Made by a program: the position numbers and the translations under genes. From Candidatus Edwardsiibacteriota bacterium (GTDB lineage Bacteria; Edwardsbacteria; AC1; EtOH8), in the NCBI GenBank assembly GCA_020053305.1, contig JAGVNJ010000041.1, forward strand, positions 1 to 61,109: a DNA stretch of 61,109 nucleotides, given 5' to 3'. The notes beneath the pieces are model-generated. The model was not told where the DNA came from. It saw only the letters and a list, made by a program, of their open reading frames with translations, and ran no database searches. This document shows positions 7,773 to 15,720 of the stretch, one piece after another (position 1 is the stretch's first letter; every line of letters starts with the position of its first letter).

Positions 7773-8174
7773 ATGCCCAAACGATTATACCGTTCCGCAA
7801 AGGACCGGGTGGTGTCCGGCGTCTGCGGGGGCCTGGCCGACTATTTTGACATCGACCCCCTTCTGATTCGTATCATCTTTATAATCCTGGCCCTGTCCGG
7901 CGGGCTGGGAATCCTTATTTATCTGGCGGCCTGGATCATCATCCCCCGCCAAAACAGCCCTGAAGGCCAGGATCAAACTTCGCCAAACGATGAGGAAAGG
8001 AATCCGGGTATGAAACGAAACCCATCCGGGGTGGTGTTCGGAATGCTGATCATCATCCTGGGCATCGGCCTGCTGCTGCATAATTACGGACTGTTCCATT
8101 TTAAATTCAGCCTGATCTGGCCGCTGATCCTGATCGCCCTCGGCGTCCGGCTGCTGATCAGGGATAAAAAATAA
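7773..8174 (+). CDS. PspC domain protein with C-terminal LiaF-type membrane part
   Basis: The 133-residue protein repeats the PspC core (VVSGVCGGLADYFDIDPLLI, AAWIIIPRQN) in its first 65 residues. A charged linker rich in Q, D, E and N (about 66-85) follows, then a two-helix membrane region (about 88-130, MLIIILGIGLLLHNYG and WPLILIALGVRLLI) like the DUF5668/LiaF-type transmembrane unit. GGAG lies before the ATG, 11 nt after the first PspC stop. The tandem pair is probably coexpressed from the 7515 promoter. Confidence 0.82.
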   Translation: MPKRLYRSAKDRVVSGVCGGLADYFDIDPLLIRIIFIILALSGGLGILIYLAAWIIIPRQNSPEGQDQTSPNDEERNPGMKRNPSGVVFGMLIIILGIGLLLHNYGLFHFKFSLIWPLILIALGVRLLIRDKK

Positions 8175-8189
8175 AGGATAACAAAAAGC

Positions 8190-9524
8190 ATGAGAAAATT
8201 AGTTCTGGCGGCACTCTGTCTGGCATTGGTCGTTTCCCGGGCCGGGGCCGCCGACACCCTGGCAGTTTATCAGGACAGTTTGGCCAACGGCCTGAAAATT
8301 CTGATCGCGGAGAAACCCGGCTTGCCTTTGGTAAGTTTTCAGGTGTGGTACCGGGTGGGGTCCCGCAACGAGCGTCCGGGCATCACCGGGATCTCCCACC
8401 TGCTGGAGCATATGATGTTCAAGGGGACCGACAGGATCGGGCCGGAGGAGTTCTCCCAGATCGTCCAGAAATACGGCGGCCACTGCAACGCCTTTACCAG
8501 CGAGGACTACACCGCCTATTACGAGAACATCTCCACTGAGTTTCTGTCGGTGGCCATGGAGATGGAGTCCGACCGGATGGCCAATTTGAAATTGGATCCC
8601 AAGGAATTCGACCCGGAGCGCAACGTGGTCAAGGAGGAGCGCCGCTTAAGGGAGAACTCGCCCTATGGCCATCTGTTCGAACAGCTCAGCGCCGCCGCCT
8701 ATACCGCCCATCCCTACGGCTGGCCGGTGCTGGGCTGGATGACCGACCTGGACGCTATTACCAATCAGGACCTTCGCGACTACTATCGGATCTATTATGC
8801 CCCCAACAACGCCGTCTGCGTAATAGTGGGCGCAGTCAACCGCAAAGAAACGGCGGCCCTGGTGGAAAGATATTTCGGCGGCATCCCCGGCAATAAAATA
8901 CCGCCGCCCCGGGTCACCACCGTGGAGCCGCCCCAGATGGGCGAACGCCGGGTCAAGGTAGTAAAGGACACCCGGATGCCCTTGGTGGCCCTGGGATACC
9001 ACACCCCCCAGATAGGCCATAAGGACACTTACGCCCTGGAGCTGCTTTCCAATATCCTCAGCAACGGCGAGAGCTCCCGGCTATACCGCAGTCTGGTCTA
9101 CGAAAAACAGCTGGCCCTGTTCGCCGGCGGGTATAACGACACCCAGACCGATCCCACCCTTTTCATCTTTTACTCGGCGCCGCTTAAGGGCCATAACACC
9201 GAAGAACTGGAGCAGGCCATAGCTCAGGAACTGGACAGGATTAAAAAGGAGGGCGTCACCTCCCGGGAGCTACAGAAGAGCCAGAACCAACTGGAGGCGG
9301 AATTCGTCTTCCAGCAGCAACGGAACAACGGCCTGGCCGTTCAGATCGGCTCAGCCCAGATCCGGCTTGACTGGCGCTATCTTAACAGCTATCTTAAGAA
9401 CATCCGGGCGGTAAACAACCAGGATATCATCACCGTGGCCAATAAATATTTCACCGACCAGAATAAGACCGTGGCCACCCTGGTCCCGACCGGCAGCTCC
9501 CAGAGCAAAGGACAGGCCCAATGA
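8190..9524 (+). CDS. M16 zinc peptidase, catalytically complete subunit
   Basis: The 444-residue secreted protein has a signal peptide ending near Ala20 (LVVSRAGAAD). The inverted zinc motif HLLEH lies at residues 70-74, and the third zinc ligand is expected in VVKEERR (Glu149/150), fitting the HxxEH-x74-76-E rule of the pitrilysin/processing-peptidase family. The C-terminal half is the second M16 domain. The periplasm is the likely location. Its last four bases (ATGA) contain the start of the next M16 gene, which lacks the zinc motif, so the pair is expected to form a heterodimer. Confidence 0.9.
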   Translation: MRKLVLAALCLALVVSRAGAADTLAVYQDSLANGLKILIAEKPGLPLVSFQVWYRVGSRNERPGITGISHLLEHMMFKGTDRIGPEEFSQIVQKYGGHCNAFTSEDYTAYYENISTEFLSVAMEMESDRMANLKLDPKEFDPERNVVKEERRLRENSPYGHLFEQLSAAAYTAHPYGWPVLGWMTDLDAITNQDLRDYYRIYYAPNNAVCVIVGAVNRKETAALVERYFGGIPGNKIPPPRVTTVEPPQMGERRVKVVKDTRMPLVALGYHTPQIGHKDTYALELLSNILSNGESSRLYRSLVYEKQLALFAGGYNDTQTDPTLFIFYSAPLKGHNTEELEQAIAQELDRIKKEGVTSRELQKSQNQLEAEFVFQQQRNNGLAVQIGSAQIRLDWRYLNSYLKNIRAVNNQDIITVANKYFTDQNKTVATLVPTGSSQSKGQAQ

Positions 9525-10879
9525 GAAAGACATTTTTTGCCGCCGCCTTGTTTTTGGCCGCAGCCGGAATGGTTTCGGCCCAAAACATCTGGACCCCTCC
9601 CCAGCCCAAAAGGATCAGCCTCAATAACGGCCTGACCATTCTGCTTTTGGAGAACCGCCAATTGCCGGTGATCTCGATGGAGGTGATGGTCAGGGCCGGC
9701 AGCATCACCGACCCGGCCGGATACGCCGGGCTGGCCAACTTTACCGCTGAGATGCTGCCCAAGGGCACCTCCTCGCGCAACGCTCTGGACATCGCCGAGG
9801 GCTTCGATTTTGTGGGGGCCCAGTTCTCGATCAAATGCGATTACGATGCGACATTTTTCTCCTTGACCACCCTGGCCCGGGATTTTGACAAAACGGCGCC
9901 GGCATTGTTCGATCTTTTGTCCCGGCCGGCCTTCGATTCCATGGAGACCGGACGGCTGCAGGGGGAATTGCTTTCGGCTATCGAGGCCAAGGGAGACCGG
10001 CCCAATACCCAGTCGGCCGAGGCTTTTATCCAACTGCTCTTTGGGGGCCATCCTTATGCCCATCCGGTGATGGGCGACGCCGAAAGCGTCTCCCGCATAT
10101 CCCGTCAGGACCTGTCCGGCCACCATAAAAAATACTACGTTCCAAATAATTGCGTCATCGCGGTGGCGGGGGATTTTAAGAGCTCCCGGATCAAAAATTT
10201 GATCGAGCAGAATCTGGGCAAATGGCCCAAAAGAGAGGTTCCCGGGCTTGACCTGCCCCGTATTCCCGCCATCGAAGGGTCCCGGGCCCTGCTGATCGAG
10301 CGCCAGATCAACCAGGCTTACATCAATCTGGGTTTTCTGGGGCCAAAGAGGAACGATCCCGATTACCAAGCCATCCGGGTGATGAACTATATCCTGGGCG
10401 GCGGCGGCTTCGTGTCCCGTTTGGTCAAGAATATCAGGATGGCCCAGGGCCTGGCCTACGATGTGGATTCCAATTACGATCCCCGGACCGATTTCGGGCC
10501 CTATATCCTGTCCGTTCAGACCAAATGCGCCTCAGCCGACACCGCCGTCAAGAGCCTGATCGCCGAAATGAGGCGCATCCAGCAGGAGCCTGTCAGCGAT
10601 GAGGAACTCCAGGAGGCCAAGGATTACATCCGGGGCAGCTATCCCTTCCGCTTCGAGACCAGCGGCCAGACCGCCCGGCAGTTCCTGTATGTCGAATTAT
10701 ACGATCTGGGGGCGGATTACTTCCGGCAGGATATGGAGAAAACGCTGGCCGTGACCAAGGATGACGTAATGGCCGCCGCCAGAAAATACCTGAAGCCGGA
10801 TAATTTCCTGCTGGCGATGGTCACCGATACCAGCCAGACCAAACTGAATATCCCCGGTTTGAAGATAGAAAAGCAATAG
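9521..10879 (+). CDS. M16-like peptidase subunit lacking the zinc motif
   Basis: The 452-residue protein has a signal peptide (FAAALFLAAAGMVSAQN). It aligns by eye with the upstream M16 gene (NGLTILLLENRQLPVISMEV, GHPYAHPVMGD, GGGGFVSRLVKNIR), but the HxxEH site reads GLANFTAEML, so no zinc is bound there. The C-half retains GLAYDVDSNYDP, comparable to the substrate-binding R/Y region of processing-peptidase alpha subunits. The gene overlaps the catalytic subunit by four bases, and a terminator follows at 10893. A non-catalytic partner that forms the substrate chamber is the expected role from the family. Confidence 0.88.
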   Translation: MRKTFFAAALFLAAAGMVSAQNIWTPPQPKRISLNNGLTILLLENRQLPVISMEVMVRAGSITDPAGYAGLANFTAEMLPKGTSSRNALDIAEGFDFVGAQFSIKCDYDATFFSLTTLARDFDKTAPALFDLLSRPAFDSMETGRLQGELLSAIEAKGDRPNTQSAEAFIQLLFGGHPYAHPVMGDAESVSRISRQDLSGHHKKYYVPNNCVIAVAGDFKSSRIKNLIEQNLGKWPKREVPGLDLPRIPAIEGSRALLIERQINQAYINLGFLGPKRNDPDYQAIRVMNYILGGGGFVSRLVKNIRMAQGLAYDVDSNYDPRTDFGPYILSVQTKCASADTAVKSLIAEMRRIQQEPVSDEELQEAKDYIRGSYPFRFETSGQTARQFLYVELYDLGADYFRQDMEKTLAVTKDDVMAAARKYLKPDNFLLAMVTDTSQTKLNIPGLKIEKQ

Positions 10880-10892
10880 GTTGCCCGATATT

Positions 10893-10922
10893 AAAAAGCC
10901 CCTCCGAAACGGAGGGGCTTTG
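10893..10922. terminator. Bidirectional terminator between convergent genes
   Basis: AAGCCCCTCCG and CGGAGGGGCTT form an 11-bp stem with an AAA loop, with A-run on the left and T-run on the right. It can serve both the plus-strand M16 operon and the minus-strand gene ending at 10935. Confidence 0.85.
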
Positions 10923-10934
10923 GGTTTTGAGAAA

Positions 10935-11402
10935 TCACTCTTCCCGGGGCTCCGGGGATAGTTCGTCCAGGCTAAGCTCCCGGCTGTTGGACGGTTTGAA
11001 GACATTCCCCATCAGGGGGTCGGATCCCTGCTCGCCGCTCAGGTCGTCCAGCTTGAAAACCCGCCCTCCGGTGCCTATCTTGGAGGCCACGTCGGAATTG
11101 ACGTCTCCGCCCATCGCTTCGGACGACAATTCATCAAGATTGAACTCCCGGGCGCCCACCCCGATCTTGGCCGCTGGATCGGCATATTCCGGTTTAGGCT
11201 TGGAGATTGGTTTTTCGACCACTATCTCCTCCTTGACCGGAACCGGGGCCTGCTCCCCGGCCGACACCTTTCCGTAATGGGCGATGTCGATGACCGCATC
11301 CGTTTTGGTAACGGCGGTCTTCCGGGGCAGGATGGGATCTATCCGGGATGGCTGCCTCTGTTCGGCCAGGATCTTTTCTATTTTATGCAGGGCTTCATCC
11401 AT
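10935..11402 (-). CDS. Unknown protein with three linear LDELS motifs
   Basis: The 155-residue protein is predicted to be mostly disordered and rich in P, E, K and S. After a short helix (MDEALHKIEKILAEQ) and a P/K/V-rich middle, the C-terminal 70 residues hold three related motifs: KIGVGAREFNLDELSSE, KIGTGGRVFKLDDLSGE and NSRELSLDELSPE. The pattern (KIGxGxR)xFxLDxLSxE suggests a repeated docking peptide. It is six bases downstream of the TPR gene on the same strand, so the TPR domain is an obvious candidate partner. I do not recognise a family. Confidence 0.6.
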   Translation of the reverse strand: MDEALHKIEKILAEQRQPSRIDPILPRKTAVTKTDAVIDIAHYGKVSAGEQAPVPVKEEIVVEKPISKPKPEYADPAAKIGVGAREFNLDELSSEAMGGDVNSDVASKIGTGGRVFKLDDLSGEQGSDPLMGNVFKPSNSRELSLDELSPEPREE

Positions 11403-11407
11403 AAAAA

Positions 11408-12775
11408 TTACCTCCGGGCCCGATAGGAGGCCAGCTTTCTCCGGGCCTCCTCATGGGTGGGCTGCAGATTGAGCGCCTTCTCCCAGGCCTTGATGGCCAG
11501 TTCGAATTTCTCCAGTTCCTCGTAGGCCACTCCCAGGTTGAAATAAGCCAGGGAGTAATCCTCCCGCTTGGCGATGGCCTGGTTGAACAGCTCCACCGCC
11601 TGCTGGTAGTCCTTCTTGATGCGGTACAGGCAGCCCAGATTATTGTAGGCCTCCGGGGCCTCGGGGGACAGGTCTATGGCTTTTTTGAAGGCCTCCACCG
11701 ATTCCTCCTTTTTGCCCAGATCGCTTAGGGTCAGCCCCAGATTGTTGTAGGCTTCGGCAAAATCCGGCCGGATGTCAAGCGCTTTTCGGAACTCGACCTC
11801 GGCCGCCGCCAGCTCCCGGCGGTGGAAAAGCATCACCCCACGGTCGTTGTGCTCGTTGGCCTTCTGGCGTCTCCGCTCGTTGCTGATGTCCCTCTGTTCG
11901 TTGCGCTGGCCCTCCAAAAGCTCCTGCATGGTCTGCTGCAGTTTTATCAGCTGTTTCTCCATCTCCTCCAGGCGGGACTGCCGGACGGCGTCAGCCTCGC
12001 TTAGGGACTTCAAGTATTCGCCCGACCTGTCCATTATCTTGGCCAGGCCCTCATTCAGGCTATCGGCGTTCAGCCCCTGGCCCAGGGCCTCCACCATTCT
12101 CTCCTGCTTCTGGGATATCTCGGCCAGCAGTTCTGTTTCCCGGTTGCCCTGGGCGGCCCGGTTCTGCTGGTCCTCCAGGATCAGCTCCAATATATCGCCG
12201 AACTTGTTCTGGTTCAGCACCAGGGCCTCCTTGATATCTGAGGCGCTCTGCAGCATCGGAGCCAGGTTATCCTTCAATCCGCCTTGGGCGGCCCGGTTCT
12301 GCTGGTCCTCCAGGATCAGCTCCAGGATGTCGGTGAACTTGGTCTGGTTCTGATCCAACGATGATTTCAATTCGGCCAAGCTTTCCTGCACCGGACCCAG
12401 GTCCACCCCGCCGGCCGAGGGCATTTTATCCTTCAGGCTGTGAAGCAGTTCATTGGTGGCCTCGGCTTTTTTGAGCACATGCAGCTGGGAGGCGGCGGTA
12501 TTCTCCCGGGCCTCTTTGGTCTCGGCCAGGATAGACTTGAGAACGGTCAACTGCTCCTCGCTGCCTGGGGAACCGCTGCCCGCCGGCTGGATCTTGTTGT
12601 CGATAGTGGGCAGGGAGCATTTCCCGGCTGCGCTGTCGAAGATCTCGCACTGCGCTTCAAGACATTCCTTAAGTTCCACCTGGGGGGTTTCCTTCTCCTC
12701 GGTTATATTTCCCTCGGAGTTGTATTTTATTTCCCGGATGGTCGTGTGGACCGACAGAAAGGGACATTTATTCAT
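11408..12775 (-). CDS. Cysteine N-terminus, coiled coil and TPR repeat protein
   Basis: The 455-residue protein has three parts. Residues 1-55 contain four cysteines (Cys4, 38, 43, 53; the last three in KECLEAQCEIF and GKCS), suggesting a metal or iron-sulfur site. Residues 70-305 are helical and coiled-coil, with an internal duplication: ILELILEDQQNRAAQG-type units at 141-165 and 186-210 are nearly identical. Residues 307-445 hold four tetratricopeptide repeats (AEAYNNLGLTLSDLGKKEES and similar). No signal peptide is seen, so it is cytosolic. It is probably an assembly scaffold; the disordered companion gene lies directly downstream. Confidence 0.7.
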   Translation of the reverse strand: MNKCPFLSVHTTIREIKYNSEGNITEEKETPQVELKECLEAQCEIFDSAAGKCSLPTIDNKIQPAGSGSPGSEEQLTVLKSILAETKEARENTAASQLHVLKKAEATNELLHSLKDKMPSAGGVDLGPVQESLAELKSSLDQNQTKFTDILELILEDQQNRAAQGGLKDNLAPMLQSASDIKEALVLNQNKFGDILELILEDQQNRAAQGNRETELLAEISQKQERMVEALGQGLNADSLNEGLAKIMDRSGEYLKSLSEADAVRQSRLEEMEKQLIKLQQTMQELLEGQRNEQRDISNERRRQKANEHNDRGVMLFHRRELAAAEVEFRKALDIRPDFAEAYNNLGLTLSDLGKKEESVEAFKKAIDLSPEAPEAYNNLGCLYRIKKDYQQAVELFNQAIAKREDYSLAYFNLGVAYEELEKFELAIKAWEKALNLQPTHEEARRKLASYRARR

Positions 12776-12856
12776 TGTGAACTCCTAATATTCAATCAGT
12801 AAAAGATATCACAAACCTGCGCTTTCGTCAAGCAGGATTTTATTAATATACCCACA

Positions 12857-13363
12857 TTAGAAATGATACCCGAATTTAAAGGAAAACCAAAAAGGTATGT
12901 TATCGCTTATAGTTTTACTACTATAAGCAATTTCCATCGAAAAAGTATATCCATTTTCCGAGATATTTGTAAACCCTATTGGTAAATAATAACCATAATT
13001 TGTTTCTTTTTTGCTTGTTTTCCAGTCACCACCAGAAGGCAGCACTTGAAACGACTCATTTGGCGGATATATACATAATAAAGAGCCAATATATAACGTT
13101 TTGTCTTTTTTTGCATTGCCTTTAAAATGGTATTTGGGTCCCAAATAGTAACCCCAAATGCCAGCACCCGTTTCAATATTCAAAACGGGAAGAATAAAAT
13201 AATCCACTGAAGCCGATGCGACATATGTCGGGCCGCCCAGATTAAAACTTAAACCAAAGGGGCTCTTAACCCTTGGATTTTCATTAATATTTTTATCAAC
13301 ACCCTGTCCATAAAGGTTTGCAGCACATAACACCACCACAATACAAATCATTCTCTTCATCAT
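12857..13363 (-). CDS. Secreted beta-barrel-like protein, unknown
   Basis: The 168-residue protein starts with MMKRMICIVVVLCAANLYGQ, a signal peptide. The start at 13363 overlaps the nadA stop as ATGA. A longer frame upstream is an artefact of the nadA sequence. The mature part has alternating hydrophobic strands, many Gly, Tyr and Phe residues, and a terminal aromatic tail (FSFKFGYHF), as in outer-membrane beta-barrels. The gene is more AT-rich than nadA. No family is recognised. It is the last gene of the lpxK-nadA unit. Confidence 0.6.
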   Translation of the reverse strand: MMKRMICIVVVLCAANLYGQGVDKNINENPRVKSPFGLSFNLGGPTYVASASVDYFILPVLNIETGAGIWGYYLGPKYHFKGNAKKDKTLYIGSLLCIYPPNESFQVLPSGGDWKTSKKETNYGYYLPIGFTNISENGYTFSMEIAYSSKTISDNIPFWFSFKFGYHF

Positions 13364-14307
13364 TTTCTCCCCGACACCTCCAGCATCCGCTCCAGCGCCA
13401 GCCTGGCCTTTGTAGCCACCTGGTCCGGGACCGTGATCTCGTATTTCTGATTCTCCAAGGCCCAGGCCGCCTTGGCCAGGGTTATCATCTTCATGTTCCG
13501 GCATACCGCATTCACCGCCAGGGGATATATTCCCTTTTGGGGATTGGCGGCGGACAACTGTTCCACCAGCCCGTCTTCTGTCCCGATTACCCATTCGCTT
13601 ATCTCCGCATGCTCCTTCAGCGCCTGCACCATGCCCGAGGTGGAGGCCGCCATATCGGCCCGCTCGATCACCTCCGGCGGGCATTCCGGGTGGACGATGA
13701 CGGTGGCCCCGGGATGCTCCTCCCTGGCGTTTATGATATCCTGGACCGTGAAGCGGTTATGGACATAACAATAGCCCGGCCACAGGATCAGCTTTCGGCC
13801 GGTCATTTTTGCGACATAGGACCCCAGGTTTTTGTCCGGCACGAACAGAATCTCCCGGTCCGACGGAAGCGAGTTGATTATTTCCACCGCATTGGACGAG
13901 GTGCAGCAGATGTCGCTCTCGGCCTTGACCGCCGCCGAGCTGTTGACGTAGGTGACCACGATCGGGTTATTATATCTTTTCCTGGCCTGGCGCAGTGCCT
14001 CCGGCGTGACCATGTCGGCCATGGGACATCCGGCGCCCCGGTCCGGCAGCAGAACCTGTTTTCCGGGGTTGAGCAGTTTGGCGCTCTCGGCCATGAAGTG
14101 CACCCCGCAGAAGACGATGGTCCCGACCTGGACCTTGACCGCCGCCTGGGCCAGGGCCAGGGAGTCGCCGATGAAATCGGCCAGCCTCTGCACCGGCAGT
14201 ACTTGATAGTTGTGCACCAGAAAGACCGCATCCCGCTCTTCTTTAAGACGGGATATTTTTTTATACAACTCGTCATCGGATAATCTTTGATATTTTTCCA
14301 GGGTCAT
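13360..14307 (-). CDS. nadA: Quinolinate synthase
   Basis: NadA condenses iminoaspartate with dihydroxyacetone phosphate to quinolinate in de novo NAD synthesis, using a [4Fe-4S] cluster. The 315-residue protein shows the three-fold cluster cysteines: Cys94 (GAGCPMADM), Cys180 (WPGYCYVHN) and Cys269 (NAVCRNMKM), spaced 86 and 89 residues as in the family. LVHNYQVLPVQ near residue 33 is the usual N-terminal substrate motif, and VNSSAAVKAESDICCTSSNA is also conserved. It overlaps lpxK and the downstream secreted-protein gene by four bases on each side. No nadB or nadC is in the window. Confidence 0.95.
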   Translation of the reverse strand: MTLEKYQRLSDDELYKKISRLKEERDAVFLVHNYQVLPVQRLADFIGDSLALAQAAVKVQVGTIVFCGVHFMAESAKLLNPGKQVLLPDRGAGCPMADMVTPEALRQARKRYNNPIVVTYVNSSAAVKAESDICCTSSNAVEIINSLPSDREILFVPDKNLGSYVAKMTGRKLILWPGYCYVHNRFTVQDIINAREEHPGATVIVHPECPPEVIERADMAASTSGMVQALKEHAEISEWVIGTEDGLVEQLSAANPQKGIYPLAVNAVCRNMKMITLAKAAWALENQKYEITVPDQVATKARLALERMLEVSGRK

Positions 14308-15374
14308 CGCCTTATAGCCTCTTTAATCGTTTCTAGCAATTTTTCTTTTCCGGATTCGGGATGGAAAGCAATTTCGATCTCCATGGCAAATAGCGGCTTT
14401 CCCAGGGTCCACCCTTTCGGCAGTTTTACCGCATCCTTCTCGGTGGTGATCACAGCCTCGCAACCTCTGGCCGCCTGGCAGATCTTCTCCAGGTCGGACC
14501 GGTCATAGGAATGATGATCGCCAAAGACCATATGCTTGGAGACAGTATATCCCAGGGTTTTTACGCTGTTCTCAAAGGAATCCGGCCGGGCGATGCCGGA
14601 GAACAAAAGCAGTTTGTTGTCGCTGGTCAGTTTGATGGTTTCATTTGCTAATTGATCATCCAGCGATGTTAGTTTAACAGCCTGATGATCGCAGTAAAGA
14701 ACCGGCCGGTTCAGATGATATTTCTTCATCAGCTTTTCTATGCTCGACCGGCCATTGCTATCACCGCTTCTGGTGGCGATAATGATATCGGCTCTCTTCA
14801 GGGCCCAGGCCGGCTCACGCAATCGCCCGGCCGGCAGCAGCCAGCCGTTGCCCAGCGGCCGCCTGCCGTCCAGCAGAACGATATCCAGATCCCGGGATAA
14901 TTTCCAATGCTGGAAGCCGTCGTCCATAATGATCACATCGGCTCCGGCCACTGCCGCCAGTTCTGAGGCCCGATCTCGATTTTTTCCTACTATGACAATC
15001 GCCTTGCCCAGTAGTTTCTGGGCCATCAAAAACGGCTCGTCGCCCGACTCGACTGAACCGGTCAGCATCTTCTGCCAGTCGCTGACGGGCAGGATCTCCG
15101 ATCCTCTACCGGCAGATCCCCTATAACCCCGAGACAGTATGGCCGGTTTGAAGCCCGCCGCTGATAATTCTCCGGCCAGCATTATGCAAAACGGGCTCTT
15201 GCCGGTGCCGCCGGCACTTAGGTTTCCCACGCAGATCACCGGAAGCCGGCTTTTATGGGATCTGAAAAGTCCCGTCCGGTAGCCCGCCATTCGCAATTGA
15301 TAGATCAAAAAGTACAGGATCGAAAACGGCCAGAGAAAAATAAAAGATGCTATGTCGACTGATGTTAGTTTCAT
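14304..15374 (-). CDS. lpxK: Tetraacyldisaccharide 4'-kinase
   Basis: LpxK phosphorylates the 4' position of the lipid A disaccharide at the inner-membrane face. From the ATG at 15374 the protein has 356 residues: an N-terminal membrane-associated segment (FIFLWPFSILYFLIYQL), the Walker A GNLSAGGTGKSPF, and DDGFQHWKLSRDLDIVLLDG. A longer frame from 15536 runs through the terminator at 15424 and the small gene upstream and is not used. It overlaps nadA by four bases. Together with waaA and the heptose kinase nearby it indicates lipid A and inner-core LPS synthesis. Confidence 0.93.
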   Translation of the reverse strand: MKLTSVDIASFIFLWPFSILYFLIYQLRMAGYRTGLFRSHKSRLPVICVGNLSAGGTGKSPFCIMLAGELSAAGFKPAILSRGYRGSAGRGSEILPVSDWQKMLTGSVESGDEPFLMAQKLLGKAIVIVGKNRDRASELAAVAGADVIIMDDGFQHWKLSRDLDIVLLDGRRPLGNGWLLPAGRLREPAWALKRADIIIATRSGDSNGRSSIEKLMKKYHLNRPVLYCDHQAVKLTSLDDQLANETIKLTSDNKLLLFSGIARPDSFENSVKTLGYTVSKHMVFGDHHSYDRSDLEKICQAARGCEAVITTEKDAVKLPKGWTLGKPLFAMEIEIAFHPESGKEKLLETIKEAIRR

Positions 15375-15423
15375 AATGCCATTAGGATAACCCATCCGGA
15401 AAGAAATTACAACAATTTTATGT

Positions 15424-15449
15424 AAAAAGCCGCCCCAAAAAGGGCGGCT
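15424..15449 (-). terminator. Terminator of the HAMP sensor unit
   Basis: AGCCGCCC and GGGCGGCT flank a CAAAAA loop, and on the minus strand the stem is followed by TTTTT. It sits 35 nt after the stop of the 78-residue gene and separates that unit from lpxK. Confidence 0.85.
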
Positions 15450-15483
15450 CATTATATCCTGAGGCAAATAAATAAAGTGGTTT

Positions 15484-15720
15484 TCAGGCCAGCTTGGCCA
15501 CCAGCTGCGACAACTCCTGGGCCTTATCCTTTTCAATGATCAGGGAGCCGGAAATAAAAAGCCACTTCGACAGTTCGTTCAGGTGTTCTTTCTGCAGCTG
15601 CTCATACTCCAATCCCTGCAGGTGGTATTTCGTCTGTCTGGCCAGGAACATCTTGGCGGCCGGCCCTAAGTAAGCGGTGGAGATGCTCAAAACTTTCTGG
15701 GCAAGATCTGTCATAGTCAT
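15484..15720 (-). CDS. 78-residue helical protein paired with the HAMP sensor
   Basis: The protein begins MTMTDLAQKVLSIST and is predicted to be all-helical. Its core, AYLGPAAKMFLARQ followed by HLNELSKWLFISGSLIIEKD and AQELSQLVAKL, recalls the small GPxAxxxL-type helical domains found at the C-termini of some response regulators (DUF8082-like), a weak match made by eye. Start codon and stop of the HAMP gene overlap as ATGA, so the two are translationally coupled and probably form one sensor unit in which this protein provides the output. No enzyme motif is seen. Confidence 0.6.
   Translation of the reverse strand: MTMTDLAQKVLSISTAYLGPAAKMFLARQTKYHLQGLEYEQLQKEHLNELSKWLFISGSLIIEKDKAQELSQLVAKLA

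Noticed and set aside
12857-13684. An extended 275-codon reading of the secreted-protein gene
   Set aside because: The first 107 codons are a shadow of nadA. The signal peptide begins at MMKRM, with an ATGA overlap, so the start is at 13363.
14304-15536. An extended 410-codon reading of lpxK
   Set aside because: The added 54 codons cross the terminator at 15424-15449 and part of the 78-residue gene; the family N-terminus begins at MKLTSVD.
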